Shown: positions 26,716 through 35,853, counted from the stretch's first letter. The stretch is DNA of 64,000 nt from Clostridioides sp. ES-S-0010-02 (GCA_020641055.1 CP067345.1:3527317-3591316), one strand, 5' to 3'. Translations and numbers: made by a program. The notes: generated by a model not told the origin, from the sequence alone.

Positions 26716-28176
26716 CTACTCTTTTACAGCATTTTCAAGCTCAGTCTTAAAATTTAAAAACCATGCTGAAAAATTTTCATTATTATTAAATTGTGCTACT
26801 GCATTCTCTTTAGAGGTTCCATTTTTTATTAATTCATTTATTTTATTTAAATCTTCTTTAGCTTTATCAATCATTGAATACTCAAGGATTTGTCTGGCTT
26901 TTGTCCCACCATCAAATGCTTTATTAGTGTACAACTTACAACTATTAATCTGTTCAATAGATGAAACAATTGAACTTTCCACTTTACTTGATACCTTTAA
27001 ATCGTCTTTATTCATAACATCCTTTATAACATCCAAATTATTTGTTTTTTTCTTTACTGGTAGATATCCAGAAGCAATAGAGAATTTTACATTAGACTCT
27101 TTATCTGTAAACCATTTTAAAAATTCTACTGATGCATACTCTTCTTCTTTAGTAGATTTTGTTACAGCCATTCCTGCCCCTTGTTGTACAGCATATTTTT
27201 CTTTATCTTTAAAACGTGGAGCTTGAAAGACAGATGTCTCAATTTTATAACTCTCATTATCATTTAACATTACTTCATCTGGAAAATATGATGCTCCTGA
27301 ACTAGAGCCAACAAGAGCTAGTATATCTCCTGTTTTTGCATCATCAGAACGGAACTTACCATAAGATGCAAAATATCCATTTATATATGGGACATAAAAA
27401 TTATGCCATAATTTTTTCATAACCTTTTCATCAAGATTCAATGTAACTTTTCCATCTTTAACTGAAAAAATTTCTACTCCTAACTGCTTACTTCCTATAA
27501 TAATATAATTTGCTAGAGCATCTCTTCCAAAAAATGCTTTACCATCATTAGGCTCTTTTGTTAAACTATCTGTCCATTCATAGTATTTCTTTGATGTCTC
27601 TACTAATCCTTCAATTGTTTGTATATCATTTATATTTGAATTTGTTGCTTTGGCAAACTTATCCCAATCTGTCTTATTTAACATCAAAATCTCAGTAGAC
27701 TTTGCAATCGGAAAAAGCTTAAGTTCGTTATCAGAATTTAGTCTACCTTCATCTACATATTCTTCTATATACTCATTTAATTCATCCTTACTTATGTACT
27801 TATCAATATCTACTAGTAGTTTTAATTTATCCATTTCATATGCAGTATCTGAGTACGCTGCAAAAATATTTGGAACATCTTCAGAACCAACCTTTTTATT
27901 AGCAGAATCCAGCACCTTTTCAGATAAATCAACTACATTTCCCTGACTAAACGCTTCAACAATAATTCCTTTTTCAGCACCTACAGTGTCATTAAATTCC
28001 TTAACTAGCTTATCAAACGCCATTTTTTGCTGTCCATTATAATAATGCCAAATTTCTATTGATGTCGGATTTTCTGGATCTAGTTTATAACTCTCTTCCT
28101 TTTTCAAATCACACCCTGTAAGTAATAAAATAATCATTGATGTGATAATTAATTTTACAAATCCACTCCTATTCAT
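26716..28176 (-). CDS. Orphan extracellular solute-binding lipoprotein (SBP family 1)
   Basis: Lipoprotein of 486 residues with signal peptide and lipobox LLTGC, followed by a sugar/oligosaccharide-type binding fold: IEIWHYYNGQQKMAFDKLVKEFND at the start, GRDALANYI, and the C-terminal EEEYASVEFLKWFTDKESNVKFSIASGYLPVKK typical of carbohydrate ABC transporter binding proteins. No permease or ATPase genes are adjacent. Instead it is followed after 50 bases by a transmembrane EAL protein with an extracellular sensor, so it more likely presents a ligand to that sensor than serves uptake (inference). ATG at 28176 follows GGAGTCG. Confidence 0.88.
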   Translation of the reverse strand: MNRSGFVKLIITSMIILLLTGCDLKKEESYKLDPENPTSIEIWHYYNGQQKMAFDKLVKEFNDTVGAEKGIIVEAFSQGNVVDLSEKVLDSANKKVGSEDVPNIFAAYSDTAYEMDKLKLLVDIDKYISKDELNEYIEEYVDEGRLNSDNELKLFPIAKSTEILMLNKTDWDKFAKATNSNINDIQTIEGLVETSKKYYEWTDSLTKEPNDGKAFFGRDALANYIIIGSKQLGVEIFSVKDGKVTLNLDEKVMKKLWHNFYVPYINGYFASYGKFRSDDAKTGDILALVGSSSGASYFPDEVMLNDNESYKIETSVFQAPRFKDKEKYAVQQGAGMAVTKSTKEEEYASVEFLKWFTDKESNVKFSIASGYLPVKKKTNNLDVIKDVMNKDDLKVSSKVESSIVSSIEQINSCKLYTNKAFDGGTKARQILEYSMIDKAKEDLNKINELIKNGTSKENAVAQFNNNENFSAWFLNFKTELENAVKE

Positions 28177-28268
28177 AAAATCGACTCCTTCAAATGTATA
28201 AAATTTATTATAGCATTAAAACCGTAACTTAATTACTTATATTAATTATAAAATATTTACTGATATAT

Positions 28269-28643
28269 TTAAATAGGACTAACAGTATATTTAAAAGCAA
28301 CTAGAAAACAAATGATTACAAATATTGAAAATATACCTTTAGCATAATTCTTCTCTCTAAATGCACCAAATGATACCAAACCTTGTTGAATAGCCACTGT
28401 AATTACTAAAAGTGTCATTATTATATTAAGCTGAACTAACTTAAACAGATAAAGTAAAGAAAATATTACTAAAAGAACACATAATACAATACTAGATTTA
28501 TTAATAATAGTAGTAATCTTATCTTCTTTTTTATGTTGTTTATTAGATTCTTTTAACTTCTCTTTATTTAAAGTTTCAACCTTTTTATTATACCTTGCCC
28601 TTGTTTTATCTTTATATTTTGTGTTTTTATTCTTATTACCCAT
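28269..28643 (-). CDS. Small membrane protein of unknown function
   Basis: 124 residues. The first ~43 are extremely basic (K/R/N/E), then three hydrophobic helices (about 48-68, 73-92, 102-120) with a short FREKNYAKG loop. I do not recognise the family. ATG at 28643 has AAAGGTGAG nine bases upstream, so it is probably real. It lies between the stator genes and the solute-binding lipoprotein, with a terminator separating it from motB, so it may be transcribed alone. Confidence 0.65.
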   Translation of the reverse strand: MGNKNKNTKYKDKTRARYNKKVETLNKEKLKESNKQHKKEDKITTIINKSSIVLCVLLVIFSLLYLFKLVQLNIIMTLLVITVAIQQGLVSFGAFREKNYAKGIFSIFVIICFLVAFKYTVSPI

Positions 28644-28770
28644 TTATTTACTCACCTTTGATATCAATTTTAAAATTGAGTCCTTTCATAATTTAAATAT
28701 TATATATTTAAGATACCATATATTATCACAAAAAGGTAACTTACTAATCATCTATTTTTAATTTTCGCAT

Positions 28771-28816
28771 AAAAAAGCTATCCCTTATTAGAAATAACTC
28801 TGTATTGAGATAGCTT
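28771..28816 (-). terminator. Terminator after the motA-motB pair
   Basis: GCTATC (28777-28782) pairs with GATAGC (28809-28814). The A-run at 28771-28776 gives T6 on the minus strand. Confidence 0.8.
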
Positions 28817-28822
28817 ATTTAA

Positions 28823-29563
28823 CTATTTATTTTCTCCAACATTTTCTACATCATCGAACTTACTATCAACCAAGACTATATCAACTCTTCTGTTTTTTGA
28901 TTTGCCATCTGGAGATGAATTGTCAGCTATTGGTCTAAATTCACCATATCCTACAGCAGACAACTTATTTGGTGCAATACCTGCACTATCAATAAGAAGT
29001 TGGACAACATTGGTTGCTCTCATAACTGATAAATCCCAATTAGATTTAAATTCAGAATTTTTTATAGATAGGTTATCTGTATGACCTTCTACTCTTATAT
29101 AACTATTCATTTCATTTAACATCTTACCTATTTGAATAATCTTATCTCTAGAATCATTTATTATAACAGCTTTTCCAGTATCAAATAATATAGTATCTTT
29201 AAGGCTTATTACTAGTCCTCTATCTTGAGCTTTTAATGATACCGAATTTGCCAATCCACTTTCATTTAAATACTTTTGAATATTTTCACCAACTTCTTTA
29301 AACTCAGGATTTTGTAAACTATCTAGATTATTATTGTTTTGGTCAACTACTGGTTCTATTTTATTTTGTCCACCTTCAATAACTCCAGATGAACCACCAA
29401 ATGCAGAACTTAGAGATTGAGATAATTGTTTATATTTCTCTGCATCAACATTACTCATAGAATACATTATGACAAAGAAAATCATAAGTAATGTTATGAG
29501 GTCTGAATAAGTTAAAAGCCATCGCTCATTATTTTCTTCTTTTTCGTCTTCATCATGTAACAT
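28823..29563 (-). CDS. motB: Flagellar-type stator protein MotB
   Basis: Peptidoglycan-anchored stator subunit, 246 residues. A short acidic N-terminus, then a single membrane helix carrying the ion-path aspartate D21 in LLTYSDLITLLMIFFVIMYS. A linker (about 55-95) leads to an OmpA/MotB peptidoglycan-binding domain with RVEGHTDN, a VGYGEFRPIADN segment and KNRRVDIVL. ATG at 29563 follows AGGATGG. It lies 20 bases downstream of motA. This pair is far from any flagellar gene in the window and could be a second stator set. Whether it uses H+ or Na+ cannot be decided by eye. Confidence 0.9.
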   Translation of the reverse strand: MLHDEDEKEENNERWLLTYSDLITLLMIFFVIMYSMSNVDAEKYKQLSQSLSSAFGGSSGVIEGGQNKIEPVVDQNNNNLDSLQNPEFKEVGENIQKYLNESGLANSVSLKAQDRGLVISLKDTILFDTGKAVIINDSRDKIIQIGKMLNEMNSYIRVEGHTDNLSIKNSEFKSNWDLSVMRATNVVQLLIDSAGIAPNKLSAVGYGEFRPIADNSSPDGKSKNRRVDIVLVDSKFDDVENVGENK

Positions 29564-29583
29564 AAATATTCCATCCTTTTATA

Positions 29584-30372
29584 TTATTCAATTCTACCAT
29601 CAGCTTCTCCAAGTTCAATTAATTCTTTTGAATTTAAAAATATCTTTAATTTTTCTGTCATTAAATTAGAATTATCTCCCTCAAGTATAGATAGTATCGC
29701 TTCTATCACTAAAAGTCTTTCATTAGTTTCTTGCTGATTTATAGCTTTAAGCTTTGATGCTATTGGTAACCAAATTAAATTGGCTGAACCAACACCGTAT
29801 AAAGTAGCCAAAAACGCTACAGATATCTGAGGTCCAAGTGCATCTGGATTACTCGAAAGATTTCCTAAAATATGTACTAATCCCATAACTGTACCTATGA
29901 TTCCCAGTGTAGGTGCATACCCTCCTGCTGAATCGAATATTGCTATTCCTTCTTTATGTCTTTTTGATGTTATTTGTATTTGAGATTCTAATATATTTCT
30001 TATTGTAGCTGCATCAACGCCGTCTACCATAAGTTCAAGACCTTTTCTAATAAATGGGTCCAATTCATCATTTTCGCTTATTTCTTTATCAATACTAAGA
30101 AGACCTTCTTTTCTGGCCTTGATTGCAATTTCTTTGAAATAAACTATGTTTTCTATATTGTTAGGCTTTTTATTTTTAAAAGCTAACAACATTATCTTTA
30201 TGGACTTTTTGAATACAGGAAATGGTGTTGAAGCACCAACAGCCCCTATAGTTCCACCAAAAACAACAAGTGCTGATGAAAATACAAATAAGGCTCCAAT
30301 GTGTCCCCCATCAATAACGAAAGCAACCACTAAAGATGCTATTCCCACTATAAAGAAAATTAAAGTTGTCAT
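29584..30372 (-). CDS. motA: Flagellar-type stator protein MotA
   Basis: Proton/sodium channel subunit of the MotA/TolQ/ExbB family, 262 residues with four transmembrane helices: two at the N-terminus, a large cytoplasmic loop (about 60-140) with the charged segment that contacts the rotor, and two at about 145-205. The GGYAPTLGIIGTVMGLVHIL stretch holds the conserved Pro and GTVxGL of helix 3, and VAFLATLYGVGSANLIWLPIASKLK forms helix 4. ATG at 30372 follows AAAGGAGGT. It is the first gene of a two-gene stator operon with motB. Confidence 0.9.
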   Translation of the reverse strand: MTTLIFFIVGIASLVVAFVIDGGHIGALFVFSSALVVFGGTIGAVGASTPFPVFKKSIKIMLLAFKNKKPNNIENIVYFKEIAIKARKEGLLSIDKEISENDELDPFIRKGLELMVDGVDAATIRNILESQIQITSKRHKEGIAIFDSAGGYAPTLGIIGTVMGLVHILGNLSSNPDALGPQISVAFLATLYGVGSANLIWLPIASKLKAINQQETNERLLVIEAILSILEGDNSNLMTEKLKIFLNSKELIELGEADGRIE

Positions 30373-30429
30373 ATATTACCTCCTTTCTTTAATTATGTCT
30401 GCTAGGTTGTTTTTATTAATAGACATTAC

Positions 30430-30458
30430 AAAAAAGACTACCTTCAACAAGGATAGCC
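30430..30458 (-). terminator. Terminator downstream of tRNA-Ser
   Basis: On the minus strand GGCTATCCTT pairs with AAGGTAGTC (one bulge and one G-U) and is followed by T6. It ends the tRNA transcript 10 bases after the CCA. Confidence 0.7.
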
Positions 30459-30467
30459 TTTGATAAT

Positions 30468-30558
30468 TGGCGGAGAAGGAGGGATTCGAACCCTCGCACC
30501 GGTTACCCAGCCTAATCCCTTAGCAGGGGATCCTCTTGAGCCACTTGAGTACTTCTCC
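30468..30558 (-). tRNA. tRNA-Ser (anticodon GCT)
   Basis: A 91-base tRNA with encoded CCA. Acceptor stem GGAGAAG/CTTCTCC, anticodon loop CTGCTAA giving GCT (reads AGC/AGU), a long variable arm typical of serine tRNAs, and T-loop GTTCGAATCC. Its own promoter and terminator flank it. Confidence 0.97.
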
Positions 30559-30576
30559 TTATTTCTATGCAATTAA

Positions 30577-30605
30577 ATTATATAATAAAATTATATTTTA
30601 GTCAA
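30577..30605 (-). promoter_or_regulatory. Sigma-A promoter of tRNA-Ser
   Basis: On the minus strand TTGACT (30600-30605), a 17-base spacer and TATAAT (30577-30582) lie about 20 bases before the tRNA 5' end. Confidence 0.85.
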
Positions 30606-30817
30606 TTAATTTATGAAATTTAAGGTATTTTAAGTCATTAAATATCTATTTTCACTTTTTTACTTAAATGTAAGTTTGAAATATGGTAAAATTATCTTGC
30701 ATAACGCTTATAATATTATTTACTAAATATACACACATTAACATATAGACATAAATCCTTAATTCATCATAAGTTATGCTTAAAACTAAAATAATATTAA
30801 TCCAAGGAGGATTTTCC

Positions 30818-31582
30818 ATGTTACCACAGGAAAGATATGAGAAGATTTTAAGTATTCTCGAATCAGATAATATAATTAAAATAAATGACATAGTCCAAAT
30901 GTTTGATATATCAATAGAAACAGCACGAAGAGACCTAGCACATATGGAAAGTATTGGACTTTTAAAAAGAGTTTATGGTGGTGCTATACCAGTTATAGCA
31001 AGTAGCGTAGAACTTAACTATATTAAAAGAAAAAAAATAAATTCAAATGATAAAAAACAAATTGCTCTTAAATGTAGTGAATTTATAAATACAAATGACA
31101 CTATTTTTATGGATACTGGAACTACTGTTCTTGAAGTTGCAAAAAGTTTAAAAGACAAAAAAAACTTAACTGTAATAACTAACTCAATTTTGGTTGCAAA
31201 TGAACTTATGAATACTAATATAAAAGTATATGTACTTGGTGGATATCTTAGAGAAACTGAAGGTTCTTTTTCTGGACCACTTACATTAGCAGCCATTGAA
31301 CAATTTAATGTTGATAAGGCAATTTTAGGTGCTGGAGGTATTACACTTGAAAATGGTATTTCTGACTATCACTTAGAAGAATCACTTGTTCGAAAAAAAA
31401 TGATTGAAAGGTCTAGAAAGTCAATAGTAGTTGTTGAGCCACCTAAGTTTGGAATAAATTCATTTGCTTCTGTTGCTCCTATAGAGCATATAGATACTAT
31501 TATTACATCTGCTAGTATAGACCACGACATAATTATAGAATTTTCTCAAAAAGGAATACCTTTAGTCATAGCTGATAATTAG
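30818..31582 (+). CDS. DeoR/GlpR-family transcriptional regulator
   Basis: DNA-binding repressor of 254 residues. The N-terminal DeoR helix-turn-helix reads RYEKILSILESDNIIKINDIVQMFDISIETARRDL and is followed by LLKRVYGGAI. The C-terminal DeoR sensor domain has FMDTGTTV, TNSILVANEL, LGGYLRETEGSFSGP, GITLENGISDYHLEE and the K in SIVVVEPPKFG, a fold that senses phosphorylated sugars or polyols. ATG at 30818 follows AAGGAGG by six bases; longer frames lack an SD. It is convergent with the eutH-glpK operon and is the likely regulator of it and the nearby aminotransferase gene (inference). A glycerol 3-phosphate-type effector would fit the kinase. Confidence 0.9.
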   Translation: MLPQERYEKILSILESDNIIKINDIVQMFDISIETARRDLAHMESIGLLKRVYGGAIPVIASSVELNYIKRKKINSNDKKQIALKCSEFINTNDTIFMDTGTTVLEVAKSLKDKKNLTVITNSILVANELMNTNIKVYVLGGYLRETEGSFSGPLTLAAIEQFNVDKAILGAGGITLENGISDYHLEESLVRKKMIERSRKSIVVVEPPKFGINSFASVAPIEHIDTIITSASIDHDIIIEFSQKGIPLVIADN

Positions 31583-31633
31583 CTTATATGATTGCTTTTT
31601 AGTTCCTTATAAAATATCATTGATTAAAGTTAA

Positions 31634-31661
31634 GGAGCCAAATAATTATTTATTTAGCTCC
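31634..31661. terminator. Weak terminator between deoR-type gene and eutH
   Basis: GGAGC (31634-31638) pairs with GCTCC (31657-31661) around an AT-rich, self-complementary interior. The following T tract is short. The rest of 31583-31782 is AT-rich with no gene. Confidence 0.5.
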
Positions 31662-31782
31662 ATTTATACCTAAACTATACAGTGTTTTTACTATGTCACT
31701 ATGTCTTTTTTTATTTACCTTATTTTTTTAACTTAACTCTATTTTTTAATTTAGCTTAACGCTTACTTTAACATTAATTCTT

Positions 31783-32898
31783 TTATACAACCTCTTTTTT
31801 CATTTTACTACTTTGCTCTTCTTCTGCTGTTAAATCTTTTGTCATTACCATAGCAAGTGCAATCGCCAATACTCCACCAACTAACTTTCCAATTACAACA
31901 GGTGTAATCATCTCTGGCACTACTCCTGCTGTAAATCCTAGGTGATCACCTAGTGCTGCTGTTGCACAAACTAACCATGCTGTATTTACTACTTTTCCCT
32001 TTGGGCTCATGTCTTTCATCATTTTATACACTGGAATACTATTAGCTAAAGTGAAAACTAATCCAGCTGCACTTGTTGCATCCATACCTAATTTTCCACC
32101 TATTGCTGTAAGTGGTTTATTTAAAACTTTAACTAATAAATGTAGTATAGGAAAAGTACCCAATAATACTATTGCAATACTTCCAATTACTTGAATACCC
32201 TCTCTTATAGGTGTCATTCCTTTTATAAGTACTACCCCTGTTATTTCTTGAAATGCTGCTGCACCTAATCCTATTGTTATCAATATAGATATAATTTTTC
32301 CAAAAACTAAAGACCCATTTATCATAAGTGTTGAATTTACTTTCAGACCTATTGCTAATATTACTGCTAATATTATTACTGGCACCATATTTATAATCAC
32401 CATTGATAAATTAAATCCTGCTATCATTCCTCCTACAATCCCTCCAAAAGGTATTGTTATTAATCCTATTAATAACCCTTTTGCAAAAAATGGTCTGTCT
32501 TCATACTCTATAAGGCCTAATCCTACTGGGATTGAAAATACAAGTGTACACCCAAGCATTGATGATACAACTAATCCTGCAAGCATCCCTGCTTCTTTAT
32601 TGTGTGCAAGTTCCATCGCTAATGGATATCCTCCCATATCATTTGCTAATATGGTTGCAAACATAGATGGGTCTGCTCCACATAAATTGAATATTGGTAT
32701 TATTACTGGTCCTAATACATTTGAGATAACTGGAGCTAAACAAACTATACCAACCATCCCTAAAGCTAGTGGACCCATTGAATTAAAACCTTCTTCGAAT
32801 TGTTCACCAAGACCAAATTTATTTCCAATTATCCTATCTAATGCTCCTAAAAGCACCCCTACAGCCATTATATATAATATAACTTTATCAAAGGGCAT
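31783..32898 (-). CDS. eutH: EutH-family ethanolamine (amino-alcohol) transporter
   Basis: Integral membrane protein of 371 residues with about ten helices and the EutH sequence pattern: FEEGFNSMGPLALGMVGIVCLAPVI at the N-terminus, DPSMFATILANDMGGYPLA in the middle, and GDHLGFTAGVVPEMI near the C-terminus. EutH facilitates ethanolamine entry. Here there are no eut ammonia-lyase or microcompartment genes. Instead the gene follows a glycerol kinase gene by 39 bases, so it may import another small amino alcohol or polyol. ATG at 32898 follows GGAGGAATTAA. Convergent with the DeoR regulator. Confidence 0.9.
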   Translation of the reverse strand: MPFDKVILYIMAVGVLLGALDRIIGNKFGLGEQFEEGFNSMGPLALGMVGIVCLAPVISNVLGPVIIPIFNLCGADPSMFATILANDMGGYPLAMELAHNKEAGMLAGLVVSSMLGCTLVFSIPVGLGLIEYEDRPFFAKGLLIGLITIPFGGIVGGMIAGFNLSMVIINMVPVIILAVILAIGLKVNSTLMINGSLVFGKIISILITIGLGAAAFQEITGVVLIKGMTPIREGIQVIGSIAIVLLGTFPILHLLVKVLNKPLTAIGGKLGMDATSAAGLVFTLANSIPVYKMMKDMSPKGKVVNTAWLVCATAALGDHLGFTAGVVPEMITPVVIGKLVGGVLAIALAMVMTKDLTAEEEQSSKMKKEVV

Positions 32899-32937
32899 AT
32901 TTAATTCCTCCTATACATGTAAATACTATGTTGTACT

Positions 32938-34464
32938 TTAATTAGCACACATCTTTTTGGTATCGTTTTCCCAGTTCATAGCTCTTTTTACTGCTTGATT
33001 CCACCCAAGCAAAATTTCTTCTCTTTTTTGTTTTGTCATATTTGGAGTGTATTCTTTACTTATTGTAAACTCATTTCTAATTTCATCAATACTATTCCAA
33101 ACACCACAGGAAAGACCTGCCATATATCCTACTCCAAGCACTGTTGTCTCAGGATTTTCTGCAATTTCAATTGGTATATCTAATATATCGGATTGAAACT
33201 GCATTGTAAAATTATTTTTTGTAATTCCACCATCCACTCTTAGCATTTTTATATCCTTTCCTGAAGCTAAATTCATAGAGTCAACAACATCTTTGACCTG
33301 AAGTGCAACAGATTCAAGAGTAGCTCTTACTATATGCTCTTTCTTAGTACTGCCTGTTATACCAACCATTGTACCTCTTGCATATTGGTCCCAATAAGGT
33401 GCTGCAATCCCTGCAAACGCTGGAACAAAATATACACCACCAGTACTTGGTATTGAGTTAGCCATATCATCAGTTTCTGAGTAATTTTTTATAACTCCAA
33501 TTCCATCTCTAAGCCACTGTATTGCAGCACCTGCTATATATACTCCGCCATCATAAGCATATGTAATTTTGTCTCCTATTTTCCAAGCAACAGTTGTTAA
33601 TATACCATTACCCGCTATTTTCAACTCTTCACCTATATTCATATATAAGAAACATCCTGTTCCATAAGTATTTTTAACCATACCTGGCTCAAAGCATCCA
33701 TTTCCAAATAGAGCTGCTGGCTGGTCAACCATCGAAGCAGTAATTTTTATTGATACACCACAAAATGCCCCTTTGTCTGTAGTCCCAAAATCACCACTTG
33801 TAGGCATTATATCCGCTAAAATACTTCTAGGAACTCCTATAATATCAAGTAATTCTCTATCCCAATTCATATCTCTTATATTAAAAAGCATGGTTCTTGC
33901 TGCTGTAGAAACATCAGTTAAAAAAGACTTTCCTCCTGTCATTTTCCAAATTAACCAGCTATCTAATGTTCCAGCAAGTACTTCTCCATTTTTGATTTTT
34001 TCTTTTACACCTTTTACATTATCTATTATCCATTTAATTTTTGTCCCTGAAAAATAAGGGTCTATGATTAGTCCTGTTTTATCTATTATCTTATTTTCTA
34101 ATCCTGGTATATTCTTTAAATTTTCAACATAATCATAGGTTCTTCTGCACTGCCATACAATTGCATTGTATAATGGCATACCTGTATTTTTATCCCATAG
34201 CATTACTGTTTCACCTTGATTATCTATACCTATTCCCTTTATATCACTTTCATCTATTCCACTTTTAAAAGCTTGTTGTAGTACATTATTACTTACAGTT
34301 TTTGTGTTATTCCAAATTTCTATAGGGTCATGTTCGACGTATCCAGATTGTGGATAGATTTGAGTATGCTCCATATAATCACTAAAAACAAACTCTGATT
34401 TTTCATTTATTAATACTGCTCTTGTTCCTGTTGTTCCTTGATCAATTGCTAATACATATTTCAC
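32938..34464 (-). CDS. glpK: Glycerol kinase (FGGY family)
   Basis: ATP-dependent kinase that converts glycerol to sn-glycerol 3-phosphate, 508 residues. It tracks E. coli GlpK closely: AIDQGTTGTRAV at the N-terminus, SGYVEHDPIEIW, AIVWQCRRT, DPYFSGTKIKWI, VDQPAALFG (substrate Asp and Gln kept), NTYGTGCF, FVPAFAGIAAPYWD and LRVDGGITKNNFTMQFQSDIL. No glycerol facilitator or glpF/glpD gene is adjacent. Its partner gene encodes EutH, which raises the possibility of a glycerol-like or amino-alcohol substrate; conserved substrate residues still favour glycerol. The start at 34464 has a weak SD (GGGGGACGC, 6-7 bases upstream). Confidence 0.88.
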   Translation of the reverse strand: MKYVLAIDQGTTGTRAVLINEKSEFVFSDYMEHTQIYPQSGYVEHDPIEIWNNTKTVSNNVLQQAFKSGIDESDIKGIGIDNQGETVMLWDKNTGMPLYNAIVWQCRRTYDYVENLKNIPGLENKIIDKTGLIIDPYFSGTKIKWIIDNVKGVKEKIKNGEVLAGTLDSWLIWKMTGGKSFLTDVSTAARTMLFNIRDMNWDRELLDIIGVPRSILADIMPTSGDFGTTDKGAFCGVSIKITASMVDQPAALFGNGCFEPGMVKNTYGTGCFLYMNIGEELKIAGNGILTTVAWKIGDKITYAYDGGVYIAGAAIQWLRDGIGVIKNYSETDDMANSIPSTGGVYFVPAFAGIAAPYWDQYARGTMVGITGSTKKEHIVRATLESVALQVKDVVDSMNLASGKDIKMLRVDGGITKNNFTMQFQSDILDIPIEIAENPETTVLGVGYMAGLSCGVWNSIDEIRNEFTISKEYTPNMTKQKREEILLGWNQAVKRAMNWENDTKKMCAN

Positions 34465-34568
34465 TTTAAGCGTCCCCCTTTATTTTCAGAATTAATAGAT
34501 TTTTTATTATTTTTTGAATATAAAATCTATTCAACTTATTTATATTCTATATCATCTTGGGGATTTAT

Positions 34569-34651
34569 ACAATATTTATTACAATATTTTTTGTATATTT
34601 TTACTTTTTTTGATTGTTAAAGTATTTTAATTAAAATATTATTGCAATATT
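34569..34651. promoter_or_regulatory. Candidate operator repeats between glpK and the aminotransferase gene
   Basis: Within the 290-base divergent gap, ACAATATT occurs at 34569-34576 and 34581-34588 (period 12), and GCAATATT at 34644-34651. A 16-bp palindrome lies at 34623-34638. A TATAAT is at 34675-34680. They could be DeoR-type operator elements, but the region is AT-rich and no experiment backs this. Confidence 0.3.
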
Positions 34652-34755
34652 ATTAGTTTTATTCTATAATCTAGTTAAATTAACACATAAACTTTTAATA
34701 TATACACATAAACAGTCATCATAAAATTTAAATTAAACTTTAAGGAGGATTTGCA

Positions 34756-35853
34756 ATGAAAAAAACATATCTATTTAGTCCTGGACCAGTAATGGTTACA
34801 GATAGGGTTAGAAATTCACTTCTTCACTATGATATATGTCATAGAGGAAATGAATTCATGAATTTATTTAAAGATACACAACAAAAAATCGGTAAATTAT
34901 ATAATGCAACTTCTGATTATTATTCTCTAGTTGTATCTGGTTCTGGAACATCTGTAAATGAATGTGTATTATCTTCTATATTTGATAAAGAAGATGCTGC
35001 TTTATTAGTTAGTAATGGTGTATTTGGAGAAAGGCTAGAAGAAATATTATCTGCTTATAGTGTTAAGACCTACAAACCAGACTTTAAATGGGCTGAATAT
35101 CCAGACTTAGATATTTTAGAAAAATACTTACTTGAAAATCCTGACATAAAAGTAATTGCTATGGTATTTCATGAGACTAGTTCAGGAATGATAAATCCTG
35201 TACCTGAATTAGGAAAACTTGCAAAAAAATATAACAAAATATTTTTTGTTGATGCAATAAGTGCATCTGCTGGTGAATACATTGATGTTGATGAGTTTAA
35301 TATAGATATAATAACAGGTGTTGGTGGTAAAGCCCTTGGGGCATTTCCAGGCTCTGCATATCTTTGTGCTAAAGAAAGCGTTTTACAAAATATTAAAGAA
35401 GATCAATGTAAAAATGTGTATCTTAGCCTTTACAAACATTATAAGCTTGCAAAATCATCTTCTCAAACACCAAATACACCTAATGTCACTTTAATATTTG
35501 CTCTTAATGAAGCTTTAACTGAATTTTTAGAAGATGACAGTAAGATAGAAAGATATAAAGAATGTTCTGCTATTTTAAGAAATGGTATGGAGGAACTAGG
35601 TCTAACATTTTTACTTCCAGATAAATATATGTCTAATACTGTTACGTCTGTATTTCTTCCTAAAGAAATTGATATAAATAGATTTATATTAGAACTAGAA
35701 GAAGAAAATGGTTATGTGGTATATCCAGGAAAAGGCAAATTTCTAGATGATAATATGTTCCAAGTTGCAAATATGGGAGAAATTTATCCAGACGATTGTT
35801 ATAAATTCCTTGATATTTTAAAATCAAAGCTAGAAGTTAAAAAAGCCATATAA
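34756..35853 (+). CDS. Class V aminotransferase, PhnW/alanine-glyoxylate type
   Basis: PLP enzyme of 365 residues, fold type I. LFSPGPVMVTDRVRNSL at the N-terminus, VSGSGTSVNECVL, the central FHETSSGMINPVPEL, and the PLP-lysine region GVGGKALGAFPGSAYL resemble 2-aminoethylphosphonate:pyruvate transaminase (PhnW) and alanine-glyoxylate aminotransferases. No phosphonatase or other phn gene is nearby, so aminoethylphosphonate is not assured as substrate. ATG at 34756 follows TAAGGAGGA. It is divergent from glpK-eutH, which hints that it deaminates the amino alcohol derivative handled by that pair (inference). Confidence 0.8.
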   Translation: MKKTYLFSPGPVMVTDRVRNSLLHYDICHRGNEFMNLFKDTQQKIGKLYNATSDYYSLVVSGSGTSVNECVLSSIFDKEDAALLVSNGVFGERLEEILSAYSVKTYKPDFKWAEYPDLDILEKYLLENPDIKVIAMVFHETSSGMINPVPELGKLAKKYNKIFFVDAISASAGEYIDVDEFNIDIITGVGGKALGAFPGSAYLCAKESVLQNIKEDQCKNVYLSLYKHYKLAKSSSQTPNTPNVTLIFALNEALTEFLEDDSKIERYKECSAILRNGMEELGLTFLLPDKYMSNTVTSVFLPKEIDINRFILELEEENGYVVYPGKGKFLDDNMFQVANMGEIYPDDCYKFLDILKSKLEVKKAI

